A DNA stretch of 64,000 nucleotides from an uncultured Prevotellaceae bacterium (GTDB lineage: Bacteria > Bacteroidota > Bacteroidia > Bacteroidales > Bacteroidaceae), in contig CACYRS010000003.1 of assembly GCA_902776935.1 (NCBI GenBank), positions 38,919 through 102,918 of the forward strand, given 5' to 3'. Below the pieces are notes generated by a model. It was not told the DNA's origin. It was given only the letters and a program-made list of their open reading frames with translations, and made no database searches. The translations under genes and the position numbers were made by a program. Every line of letters begins with the position of its first letter. Position 1 is the stretch's first letter. Below, in pieces: positions 35,650 through 44,624 of this stretch.

Positions 35650-37866
35650 ATGAAAAAGAGTTTTATCTATGCCTTGCTTTGTGCGATAGCATTAACTGGC
35701 ACAACGATTTTCTCTTCTTGTTCTTCCAGCGAGGACACAGCGGATGTGAACCCGAACTACAATCCGGAGACCAACGAGGTGGTAACCCAGTTTGTATTTA
35801 ACGTGGCAAGTGGTAATACTTCCACCACACGCCAGTCAGAAGATGCCACTCAAGCATCATCCACATTTACAGCCGAAAAGTTCCGCGGCATCGATCATTC
35901 TTACATTATGTGTTTTAATCAAGGAACAGATGGCCAATCTCTCTCTGCACCTGCAACAGCAACCAAGTCCTTCGATATGTCGCGCGTGGTGACACCTGGA
36001 ACACTTAGCAACGACCAGTCTCGTCGTGTGTTGGAGATGTCATTGCCCTTGAACACAAACACCATGCTTTTCTACGGCCGCGCCATCCAAACAGAAGACA
36101 ACACAACAGGCTTTAATACTTACGGTCATTTGGACGACTACACCGTGACAGACAATTTGGATAATGTTAACTTCCAGCTGGGTAGGAGACTGACTGAAGC
36201 TAACAAGACCAAGTTCCAGGAAATCCAGCAGCTGCTGGCAGCCATCTTGTCATGCATCATCAATACCAATCGTGGAGAAACTGAAGTTGCAGATACTGAT
36301 GTCCCCGCCGATGGAATTAAACCTTATGGATTTGCTCTTCCTCCCACTCTCAAACCTAACATGACTTGGGCTGCATATAACTCTACTACCAGTCCTGTCG
36401 ATGGTGGAGAACTTCGTCCTTTGGAAATCAAGCTAAAAAATGCCTATAAAGAACTGACTACCGTGCAGGAAGACGAATTGCGTAATGCTTCTGGTTATGC
36501 TTTAAAAGAGACTATCAAGCACCTTTGGTCTATCATTAACTCCGTTCGTTGTGCAGAACCAACTAACCAACAAGAGGCTTTGGCTAAGTACATGGCTCAT
36601 TTGATTCATACTGAATTAAGTAAATATTTCACCACAACAACTCTCCCGAATAATGGCGGTTCGGTTACAGGTGTTTCTATTAAAGCAGCTTCCGATCTTA
36701 TTACTGCATTGGCCAGTGACACCTATTGGCCAAATTCAGGAGGTACCAAACCTTCAACATTCCCTAACATCAGTTTAACTTCGAGTACCGACATGGGCAG
36801 GTTCCCTGAGCAGTTTGATTTGCCACAGGGCGCAACCCATATCAAGTTTGACAACACCAAGAAAACTTTCTATTACGCAGAGGACTTCAACTCGAGTGCT
36901 GTAGGTGGAGGCACCTTCACCGTTGACGACTACTACTATCCAGCAGAGCTCTGCTATTTCGGTAATAGCCCTGTTCGCGTATCTGCAACTGAACATGTCG
37001 TTATCGACTATCCTGAATCTGTTACCAAGTGGAATACCGAGTATGTTTCTACGAATCCCACTAACTACTGGACTTCAGATTGGTCAGTGGGTCACGTACA
37101 ATCTTCCACTCGCAGTGTGGCCATGAAGAATGATATCAATTACGGAACTTCGCTGCTTAAAACAACCATTAGTTATAACGTAGGAGTACTTAAAGATAAT
37201 AACCATGCAATTCAGGACAGAGATTATAATGTCAACGAAGAAGACAAATCAATTCCTGTTACTGATACATCCTTCAAACTGGTAGGTGTCCTCGTTGGTG
37301 ACCAGTGGCCTAAGGTTGGTTGGAATTTCCTGCCTAAGACAACGGATACTGATGCAAACTATAGGAAGGGGTATATCTATGACAACCAGATTACAGGAAA
37401 TGGTGCCATTCCGGCTTCCACGAGTGCAGCCTCAACCCCTAACTATACCTTGGTGTTCGACAACTATGTGAGTGGAGAAACACAGCCTAAGGTTTACGTA
37501 GCTCTTGAACTTCAGAACAATACTGGCGTGGACTTCTTTGGTAAGGACAACTTAATTACCAATGGTAGCCATTTCTACCTCATTGGCGAACTCGATCCTT
37601 CAACAAAGACGGGACCTGCAAAGCCAACTTATCATGCTCTACCACCCTATGATGCTACCAATAGTACAGATGCAACCAAGACTATCCCCCGTGTGTTTAT
37701 ACAAGACCACATGACAACGGCTAACTTTAAGATTGGTGTCAATTCGCTGAAGTATGCATATCTGACAGTGCCCGATTTGCGCAGCAGTTCTGTGACATTG
37801 GGTCTGTCTGTTGACCTGAACTGGTCGACAGGTATCTTCTTCGAGAATGTCATTCTTGGACAATAA
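35650..37866 (+). CDS. Fimbrillin (FimA/Mfa1-like type V pilin), paralogue 1
   Basis: This 738-residue lipoprotein precursor (lipobox FSSC) is the largest of four related fimbrillins in the operon. Shared landmarks are TTRQ near the N-terminus, FRGIDHSYIMCFNQ, the strand DDYYYPAELCYFGNSPV, RSVAMKNDINYGTSLLKTTI, LVGVLVGDQWPKVGWNF, VALELQNNTGVDFFGKDNLI, FYLIGELDP, FIQDHMTTANFKIGVNSLK and the C-terminal SVTLGLSVDLNWSTGIFF. In type V pili the lipidated precursor reaches the outer membrane surface, a protease cuts after an arginine, and the freed groove accepts a strand from the next subunit. The Arg in TTRQ is a plausible cut site. It is probably a shaft or major subunit. Confidence 0.85.
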   Translation: MKKSFIYALLCAIALTGTTIFSSCSSSEDTADVNPNYNPETNEVVTQFVFNVASGNTSTTRQSEDATQASSTFTAEKFRGIDHSYIMCFNQGTDGQSLSAPATATKSFDMSRVVTPGTLSNDQSRRVLEMSLPLNTNTMLFYGRAIQTEDNTTGFNTYGHLDDYTVTDNLDNVNFQLGRRLTEANKTKFQEIQQLLAAILSCIINTNRGETEVADTDVPADGIKPYGFALPPTLKPNMTWAAYNSTTSPVDGGELRPLEIKLKNAYKELTTVQEDELRNASGYALKETIKHLWSIINSVRCAEPTNQQEALAKYMAHLIHTELSKYFTTTTLPNNGGSVTGVSIKAASDLITALASDTYWPNSGGTKPSTFPNISLTSSTDMGRFPEQFDLPQGATHIKFDNTKKTFYYAEDFNSSAVGGGTFTVDDYYYPAELCYFGNSPVRVSATEHVVIDYPESVTKWNTEYVSTNPTNYWTSDWSVGHVQSSTRSVAMKNDINYGTSLLKTTISYNVGVLKDNNHAIQDRDYNVNEEDKSIPVTDTSFKLVGVLVGDQWPKVGWNFLPKTTDTDANYRKGYIYDNQITGNGAIPASTSAASTPNYTLVFDNYVSGETQPKVYVALELQNNTGVDFFGKDNLITNGSHFYLIGELDPSTKTGPAKPTYHALPPYDATNSTDATKTIPRVFIQDHMTTANFKIGVNSLKYAYLTVPDLRSSSVTLGLSVDLNWSTGIFFENVILGQ

Positions 37867-37935
37867 TAACCATTCGACCCTCGTAAATTGAAGAAAAGAA
37901 CATCCATAGCACAAATCCTTTGTAGTTGGGCAGAA

Positions 37936-39021
37936 ATGCTCAACTACAGGGGTGTTATGCACCAAGCGGTTTTGTGCTGTGGACTCTTTATCCTCATGCT
38001 TATACCTTGTTCATGCAGTATGATCGACGAAGACCAAAGCGATTGTGAGAAGTCGAAAATCGACTACGAGCTTAATCTGATTACCAATATCTCGACAGAG
38101 ATTCAGACCCAGCTCGAGACAGAGACCACCCTATCTACCGAGGCTAACCTTGAGTTGGCTAAGGCACTAAGGAATCACCTCTCTGGCATCTTCACCGACT
38201 TTGCCCACGATGTGGACCTGTCTTTTTATGACACCGTAGGCGATTCATTACGCCTTCAGCACGATGAGCATATCATGGACGCCAACCAGGCATCGTATTC
38301 ACTTAACCTCCCTATGCGTCATTATATGCATCTGGCCACAGCCAATATCCTGGACAACCAGCTGGTAACCCTCGAGAACGACGAACGCTGTCACCCTTCT
38401 ACCCTCCAGCAGGTCAGCCGTGACACTATCGACTCTCACGAGACTGGTATCTTCACAGCCCGCAAGTATATGGAGGTCCTCGAGGGAGTAAGTCAGAACT
38501 TCAATGTCCGCCTGTATATGGCAAACTGCGCTGCGATGCTCATCATCGACCCCCAGGGGCACGATACCAATGGCATTAGAGTCTATTCAACGGGGTTTGC
38601 TACAGGTTTCAACATCTGCGACAGTGTTTATAACTATCCAGCCAACTCCCCGATAGTAAGGACTACCCAACTGAAAGTCAATGGCGAAAAAGGGCAAGTG
38701 GGATTCTGTTCTGTGACCTTCCCCTCACGAGATACACGACATACTCGTAGTATCATCGAGACCGAGGAGCCTTTTATAGCACAGCCGGGAGAAGAGGCGC
38801 TTTGGGAATTCAAGGTATATATGCCCCAGCCAAATGCAGCAGGAACAAGTGCCGACATCCCGGTGACAGAGACCATCCTCCGTGTAAAAGAGCCTCTCCG
38901 TGCCGGACAGCTGAAGATTATCAAGGTATGGCTTAACGACGACGGCAGCATAAGTACCGACTCTCCAGAGATAGGCACATCAGTGACACTCGACTGGAAG
39001 CCCGGACTGGTGATAGGATAA
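37936..39021 (+). CDS. FimB/Mfa2-type fimbrial anchor lipoprotein
   Basis: This protein of about 361 residues begins with a hydrophobic lipoprotein signal (CGLFILMLIPCSC) followed by SMIDEDQSDCEKSKIDYELNL, which matches the hallmark start of Mfa2/FimB anchors (Cys, acidic stretch, DxSDC, then a beta strand). Later come YMHLATANI, the RKYMEVLEG segment, and a final strand GTSVTLDWKPGLVIG. Mfa2-type proteins stay lipidated, cap the base of the fimbria and set its length. The frame extends upstream to a TTG at 37888; I prefer the ATG at 37936 because it gives a compact signal peptide with one positive charge, and 37957 is a further option. Unusually, it lies between the first and second fimbrillin genes. 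Confidence 0.8.
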   Translation: MLNYRGVMHQAVLCCGLFILMLIPCSCSMIDEDQSDCEKSKIDYELNLITNISTEIQTQLETETTLSTEANLELAKALRNHLSGIFTDFAHDVDLSFYDTVGDSLRLQHDEHIMDANQASYSLNLPMRHYMHLATANILDNQLVTLENDERCHPSTLQQVSRDTIDSHETGIFTARKYMEVLEGVSQNFNVRLYMANCAAMLIIDPQGHDTNGIRVYSTGFATGFNICDSVYNYPANSPIVRTTQLKVNGEKGQVGFCSVTFPSRDTRHTRSIIETEEPFIAQPGEEALWEFKVYMPQPNAAGTSADIPVTETILRVKEPLRAGQLKIIKVWLNDDGSISTDSPEIGTSVTLDWKPGLVIG

Positions 39022-39035
39022 TATATGAAGAAATA

Positions 39036-40865
39036 ATGATACGTGAAGTAAGAGACATAGTACGCTTGATGGGAGTATTGCTGATGGCAGTGATGCTTCT
39101 GTCGGCATGTTCTGGCAATGAAGATCTGGCACCTGACCCCAATCAGCCTGCACAACTCATCACTGCCCGGCTGAACTTCTCTCTTCCCGGACGTATAGTA
39201 AGCAGGACGAAGGCAAAGAATACCCGTATGACAGGTGATGTTGTTCAGGAGAGCGGCAAGGAAGAAGACTTCCGTGGCCTCGATGATGTCCATCTGTTGT
39301 GCTTTAACCAGTATCCTACCCAGAACGCCCAGAAACTTGGTGGTGTGATAGACATGAAGACCTCCGGCAAAGGTGTCAGTGAAGAAGCGACCCAGGAAGA
39401 CTACTCGCTCAGTCAGGAGATAAACATCCCCGTAGGAACCTCGTTCTTCGCCTTCTACGGACGTGCAGCAGATGCGCCAACGACCCATGACGAGCGAATG
39501 CACTACGGTACCAGCGAAGCCGTTGGTCTGAGTAAGAGCACCTATCAGGGCAACAACGCCATCCGTATCCGTCCCGTACAGATCTGTCCCAAGAAAGACG
39601 TATTAGGTGGCAGTGAGAAGGGTCAAGCCTTACTGAACCTCCTTAACTACCTTATGAACATCACAGTAAATGATGCAGCCCCCAATGACCGTTGGTCTAC
39701 TGCAGGCAATATGTATGTTAACGAAGCCTACAAGCGGATGACGCAGCTTACAACCCTCTCTTCATACAACGTACAGGTAATGCTGGGCTTCATTCTTAAG
39801 CTCGTCAATCAGAATACAGCTGATGCCCAGGCGAATAAGATGGTAAACGCCATCACGAATATGATTATCGAGAGCTGTGATCCCGAGACGACACCCGACA
39901 TAGCAAACGGTATCATCAAGCTTAAGTCCACCTATCAGGGATTCCCCGCTGACATCAAACTGCCGGAAGGAGCAGCACGTATCAAGTGGGATACCAATAC
40001 AAACAGATTTATCGTCCCTGACAAGCAGGAATATGGCAACAATCTCAACGTCACGTCAGTCAACGACTATGTTTATCCTATGAACCTGCAGTATCAGGTA
40101 TTCTCTGACATCGTGACATCCGACTCATTAGTCATTTTCAAGGGAGGAACCACCGAAGCCGACGCGTCAAAATACAAGAACTGGAACGACCTTATAAACA
40201 ACGGCTATGAAGACTCTTCGAAAGAGGTGAAGGGCACCACGCAATCTGTAGCGATGGTAAAGCAGGTAGAGTATGCCGTAGGCCGACTCGCCATCAGATC
40301 CAGACTTGGTGACGATGCATATATACCAGATGCTAAAGGTAATTATGTGTATGTGGGAAATGAGCCCTTTACACTCAAAGGATACGTCATAGGCAGTCAA
40401 CGAGAGGTAGACTACGACTTCCAGCCGGTCACCTCCAGTAAGACATTTGCCATCTACGATACCGACATCAACGGTGGTCCTCAGGCTCTGAAGCGTCACT
40501 ATTTCAGTGAGACCGATTATGTGCTCGGTCTTGGTACACCTGCCGACCAGGTGATTATGGTAGCATTGGAGTTGGTTAACAATGGACCTAACTTCGAGGG
40601 TGCCGACGGGGTTATCGTTACCGGGGCAACATTCTATCTTGTAGCCAACCTCAACCCCAAGCAAGCCGAAGGGAGCAGCTACGACCCGGGACGTCTGGAC
40701 AAAGTCTTCATAAAAGACCGTTCTACGATGGTGAACATAACAATCAACAGTCTGGGCAACGCCACCTACGGACTTCCTAACCTGGATATTCCCGTCGCTA
40801 CGGTTGGCCTGAGCGTAGACCTTCGCTGGGAAGAAGGGCTCTGGTTCCCTGATATACCTCTTTAA
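39036..40865 (+). CDS. Fimbrillin (FimA/Mfa1-like type V pilin), paralogue 2
   Basis: This 609-residue lipoprotein precursor (lipobox LSAC) shares the operon's fimbrillin landmarks: FRGLDDVHLLCFNQ, DYVYPMNLQYQVFSD, TTQSVAMVKQVEYAVGRLAI, KGYVIGSQREVDYDFQPV, MVALELVNNGPNFEGADGVI, FYLVANLNP, FIKDRSTMVNITINSLGNA and the end VGLSVDLRWEEGLWFPDIPL. The N-terminal region has SRTKAKNTRM instead of TTRQ, so the position of an arginine cut is less clear. It starts 14 bp after the anchor gene and is probably a structural pilin, whether shaft or minor cannot be told. Confidence 0.84.
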   Translation: MIREVRDIVRLMGVLLMAVMLLSACSGNEDLAPDPNQPAQLITARLNFSLPGRIVSRTKAKNTRMTGDVVQESGKEEDFRGLDDVHLLCFNQYPTQNAQKLGGVIDMKTSGKGVSEEATQEDYSLSQEINIPVGTSFFAFYGRAADAPTTHDERMHYGTSEAVGLSKSTYQGNNAIRIRPVQICPKKDVLGGSEKGQALLNLLNYLMNITVNDAAPNDRWSTAGNMYVNEAYKRMTQLTTLSSYNVQVMLGFILKLVNQNTADAQANKMVNAITNMIIESCDPETTPDIANGIIKLKSTYQGFPADIKLPEGAARIKWDTNTNRFIVPDKQEYGNNLNVTSVNDYVYPMNLQYQVFSDIVTSDSLVIFKGGTTEADASKYKNWNDLINNGYEDSSKEVKGTTQSVAMVKQVEYAVGRLAIRSRLGDDAYIPDAKGNYVYVGNEPFTLKGYVIGSQREVDYDFQPVTSSKTFAIYDTDINGGPQALKRHYFSETDYVLGLGTPADQVIMVALELVNNGPNFEGADGVIVTGATFYLVANLNPKQAEGSSYDPGRLDKVFIKDRSTMVNITINSLGNATYGLPNLDIPVATVGLSVDLRWEEGLWFPDIPL

Positions 40866-40898
40866 TAATATAGAATAAAAAAAATAAAAAATACAGTT

Positions 40899-42953
40899 AT
40901 GCAAAAGATTCAAACTTCAACCCTGATGATGGCATTAGCCATCGCATGTACAACTGGACTTTCCTCCTGTTCGTCAAGCGACATCGAGGAAAACAGCAAT
41001 GTGGTTTATGACAACAACGGCAAGGCCGGTGTTAAGTCGGAGTTTGTCATCTCTGTCCCACGTAAGGTAGTGGGAACACGACAGACGGATGGGGCTACAC
41101 AGAGTTCCGGTCTCGTTGCTGATTTCCGCGGTATTGATAATATCTGTCTCATTCCCTTTGCCAGTGAACCCAGCGGCACTTCTACCAAGCATTCAGATAT
41201 CATGCGTCTCAGTGCCGTCAAAGCACTAAGCAGTCCGGGTAGCGTCAACTATAAGGTCTATTCCGACCAGTTTGTACCTGTTGGCACCAGGAACTTCCTA
41301 TTCTATGGCAGAGCCATTGCTAATGCTGCAGAAGAAGACATCACGACAATGTCAGACAAGTTCCACTATGGTGTCCTCAATGCCAAAGGCCTGACTAACG
41401 ATGAGTTTACCAACCCAAACAGCATTCTCTTCTCTCTTGAACAGATAAATACGAGTGCCGATGCACAGGCAGGAGACATTACAGGTAAGAATATCATCCA
41501 GCTGTTGAATTCAATAGCTAACACCACTGTTTCCGGTGCTACTGCTCCTAATGACAAATGGAGTACTACCAATAATGCCAACCTGTTTACCCTTTACAAG
41601 AGATTCACAAGCCTCACCACCTCATCTTCGAATACTGTGGCAGTGATTCTGAGCAAGTTATATTTCTCACTCAAACATATCCAGTCAACAGACCCTGCTT
41701 ATAAGTTAGCCAGCGCCATCAGGACGAAGATTGAGGAAGCATGTACGTCGACTCCTATCAACGGAGAACCCCTATCATTAAGTAGCAGCTATGCTGGCTA
41801 TCCCGGTAATATCGGTCTTCCCGACGGTGCAGTACGTGTACGTTGGAATGCCGGTGGACTGCAGGGCAACAGCTTCGTTGACGTCACTGCTCACTATGGT
41901 AAGAACTACGACCTGAAGATAACAGATTACGTATATCCCGCTGCTCTGTGGTACTACGTAAATTCTCCATTGAAGGCAGCTCCCAGCAAGAAGTCAGACC
42001 TGTATGATGCTGCAGGCAACTGGGATGGTGTCATCAACAGTGTATATAACGGTTCTTCCAACGAGGTGGTAGCAGAGACACAGTCCATCGCCCTGACCAA
42101 ACAGGCAGAATATGGTGTTGGTCGTATAGAGACGAGGGTAAAGATGGGCACCGGCACATTCTATGATGCCAACGGAAAAGAGGTGGATCTAGGCACCGGT
42201 TATACCTTGAAAGGTATTCTCCTTGGTGGCCAGTGTAGTGTGGGCTATGACTTTACCCCTGTAGGATTAGAAAACATGACCATCTATGATCGTGTAATGG
42301 CCAGCAGTAACATCGTGGCAACACCAGGCTATACCACATCAGCCAACCAGACCCTGGCGTTAGAGACATCCGCCAACCAGGTTGTCTATGCAGCCCTTGA
42401 GTTGATCAATGGCGGTAAGGACTTCATGGGTGCCGACGGAATCATCCCTGCCGGAGGAACCTTCTATCTGGCTGTAAAGCTCGATCCTCAAGAGGCTACA
42501 AACTATCAGGCCGGCACGCTTGACAAGATTATCCAGCAGGACTATGTTACCCGTCTTACAGTAACCATAAACAACAGTGGTACTACTGTTGACCGTGATG
42601 GTAACGGAATACCGGATGTATATATCAAGGATGGTGATGGCAATCCCATCGGTGTAGATACTGACGGTGATGGTATTGTTGACCCATACGACGTCAATGG
42701 TGACGGCAATCCCGACACCTTTATCACAGACCCCGCCCATGGTGGTCCGGGATGGGATACTGACGGTGATGGTGAAGTTGACATCCCTGTTGTTCCCGAT
42801 GAAGACGGCAACTACCCTGACACCCCACCCATCCCCGACGGTTTGGGTAACGCCACGAATGGTATTCCCGACATGACGAGCCCAGGAATAGAACTCGGTA
42901 CATCAGTCAACCTCGAATGGAAAGAGGGTCTGATACTTAATCCGAATATATAA
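40899..42953 (+). CDS. Fimbrillin paralogue 3 with a calcium-binding-type Asp-rich insertion
   Basis: This 684-residue lipoprotein precursor (lipobox LSSC) shares VGTRQTDGATQ, FRGIDNICLIPFA, DYVYPAALWYYVNSP, TQSIALTKQAEYGVGRIE, GILLGGQCSVGYDFTPV, AALELINGGKDFMGADGIIP, FYLAVKLDPQEA and the end LGTSVNLEWKEGLILN with its neighbours. Between the strand TRLTVTINNSG and LGNATNGIPDM, where its paralogues run on directly, it carries about 84 extra residues (565-648). These hold repeated Asp-Gly loops such as DRDGNGIPD, DTDGDGIVD, DVNGDGNPD and DTDGDGEVD, like thrombospondin type 3 or EF-hand-type calcium sites. The insertion lies just before the C-terminal strands, a region that in type V pili takes part in subunit joining. 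Confidence 0.86.
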   Translation: MQKIQTSTLMMALAIACTTGLSSCSSSDIEENSNVVYDNNGKAGVKSEFVISVPRKVVGTRQTDGATQSSGLVADFRGIDNICLIPFASEPSGTSTKHSDIMRLSAVKALSSPGSVNYKVYSDQFVPVGTRNFLFYGRAIANAAEEDITTMSDKFHYGVLNAKGLTNDEFTNPNSILFSLEQINTSADAQAGDITGKNIIQLLNSIANTTVSGATAPNDKWSTTNNANLFTLYKRFTSLTTSSSNTVAVILSKLYFSLKHIQSTDPAYKLASAIRTKIEEACTSTPINGEPLSLSSSYAGYPGNIGLPDGAVRVRWNAGGLQGNSFVDVTAHYGKNYDLKITDYVYPAALWYYVNSPLKAAPSKKSDLYDAAGNWDGVINSVYNGSSNEVVAETQSIALTKQAEYGVGRIETRVKMGTGTFYDANGKEVDLGTGYTLKGILLGGQCSVGYDFTPVGLENMTIYDRVMASSNIVATPGYTTSANQTLALETSANQVVYAALELINGGKDFMGADGIIPAGGTFYLAVKLDPQEATNYQAGTLDKIIQQDYVTRLTVTINNSGTTVDRDGNGIPDVYIKDGDGNPIGVDTDGDGIVDPYDVNGDGNPDTFITDPAHGGPGWDTDGDGEVDIPVVPDEDGNYPDTPPIPDGLGNATNGIPDMTSPGIELGTSVNLEWKEGLILNPNI
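42591..42842 (+). repeat. Asp/Gly-rich repeat insertion within fimbrillin 3
   Basis: This in-frame stretch of 252 bp encodes five or six loops of the form DxDGxGxxD with proline-rich joins. The GAT/GGT-rich DNA is repetitive and the insertion is absent from the other three fimbrillins, so it may vary in copy number between strains. Confidence 0.7.
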
Positions 42954-42959
42954 GAGATC

Positions 42960-44606
42960 ATGGTAAACGTTCGGAACATCTTCTTCTACTTGATGCTATG
43001 CACGATCATGCTGTCGTGTACGGCAGTAGACGACGTGTCCGACGTTGACAACAGCGAGCAGGAACCCAATCTGGTGCTGAGCATCGGTAAGACAAAGACA
43101 ACCACTCGCCAGGGACGCGACGTGATACAGGATGAGGATCATCCGTTCAGAGGTCTGCAGGGCCTGATGGTGATTCCCTTTGCCACCGACGACGACACCC
43201 CAGTAGCATCGGGCGACATGCCGCTGATTTCGGTAGTATCTGGTAATCAGACCAATAAGGTTGATGGACGCTACTACTATTATATGGATAAGTGCAACAT
43301 GATGCGAGGCACTAATCGCGTATTGGTGTATGGTCAGGCAGCAACTATCAGCGAAAAGGAGTCTGCCGACTTGAACGGCAAGCTGAACACTACACTGACA
43401 GAACGCATGCTTCCTGATAGCATCCGCTTCAGTCTACAGTCTATCCGTGACACCTATGAAGTGGATGCACGAGCTCAGGCTTTGGCCAACTATATGACAG
43501 TTATTGCCAATACAACTGGCTGGAGTAATACCTCTAATTCGCAGCTGAGAGGTCTTTATCTGGACTTTATCAATGCCAAATCAGAGGGAACAGGACTTAT
43601 GGCTGGCTCTGCTGCACATGTAAAGGCATATGTCAATGCACTAAAAGACCAGCTAAAAAATAATACGGATGACCTCAGCAGCGCCATTGTAACTAATATT
43701 GATGCTGAAGCAAAGTCTTGTCTTGACAATGGCTATCCTGGCTCTATCAAGCTGCCTGACGGTGCTGCTGCCCTGCGCTGGACCGGTAGTGCTTTTACCG
43801 TCCGCACACACGCTACCACTCTCGACAACATCAACGGCATTACCCGCTGGGTATATCCTGCCGAGTTGTGGTACTATGCTAACAGCGGTATCCAGACCTC
43901 AGAAGAGGATGTGCCCAAGACAACCTATGAGTCTCAGACGCAATGGAGCAGTCTGCTGACTGCTTATTACAACGCAGGAAATACAGTCACCGGAGGAACC
44001 AAATCCGTAGCTGTCAAACAGCCCCTGCAATATGGTGTGGCGCGTCTGCAGATAACGCTAAATAAGATAACAGGCACGCTCAATGACGCCAAAGGACAGA
44101 ATGTCAGCTATACAGACGGTCAGTTCCCCCTGACAGCAGTCATTATCGGCGGACAGCATACGGTAGGCTTCGACTTCAAGCCGAGGGAGCCTCAGAGTGA
44201 TGTCGATGCACGTTTTATTTACGATACGGTGGTAGGAGACGCTGATAGCAACGGCAAATATACCGTTAACACGCTGGTGCTCCAGACCTACGACAACGAG
44301 AAGGTACCTGTCGTGCTGGAATTTAAGAATAACACCGGGCAGCGGTTTACCGGAAAGGACGGCATCATCTATCCTAACACGAAGTTCTACCTCATCGCAC
44401 AGATAGATCCTGCCAACGGAACTGGTGAGGACGGCTATGACAATCGAGTGTTTACACAAGACCGTACCACCAAGATGACTATGATAGTCAATTCGCTGAA
44501 GAATGCCTACTCGTGCATGCCCGACCTGCTGTCGCCCCGACTGGAGATTGGAGTACAAGTGACGACGACGTGGATACAACCGACAACAACAACGGTGATA
44601 TTGTAA
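42960..44606 (+). CDS. Fimbrillin (FimA/Mfa1-like type V pilin), paralogue 4
   Basis: This 548-residue lipoprotein precursor (lipobox MLSC) is the shortest of the four. It keeps TTRQGRDVIQ, FRGLQGLMVIPFA, VYPAELWYYANSG, TKSVAVKQPLQYGVARLQI, AVIIGGQHTVGFDFKP, VVLEFKNNTGQRFTGKDGII, FYLIAQIDPA and FTQDRTTKMTMIVNSLKNA. It ends in a threonine-rich tail after EIGVQVTTTWIQP instead of the usual W-x-x-G-L/I ending, so its last strand differs. It begins 6 bp after paralogue 3, so the two are surely co-transcribed. Confidence 0.84.
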   Translation: MVNVRNIFFYLMLCTIMLSCTAVDDVSDVDNSEQEPNLVLSIGKTKTTTRQGRDVIQDEDHPFRGLQGLMVIPFATDDDTPVASGDMPLISVVSGNQTNKVDGRYYYYMDKCNMMRGTNRVLVYGQAATISEKESADLNGKLNTTLTERMLPDSIRFSLQSIRDTYEVDARAQALANYMTVIANTTGWSNTSNSQLRGLYLDFINAKSEGTGLMAGSAAHVKAYVNALKDQLKNNTDDLSSAIVTNIDAEAKSCLDNGYPGSIKLPDGAAALRWTGSAFTVRTHATTLDNINGITRWVYPAELWYYANSGIQTSEEDVPKTTYESQTQWSSLLTAYYNAGNTVTGGTKSVAVKQPLQYGVARLQITLNKITGTLNDAKGQNVSYTDGQFPLTAVIIGGQHTVGFDFKPREPQSDVDARFIYDTVVGDADSNGKYTVNTLVLQTYDNEKVPVVLEFKNNTGQRFTGKDGIIYPNTKFYLIAQIDPANGTGEDGYDNRVFTQDRTTKMTMIVNSLKNAYSCMPDLLSPRLEIGVQVTTTWIQPTTTTVIL

Positions 44607-44624
44607 AATCTTGAGATTAGAGAG

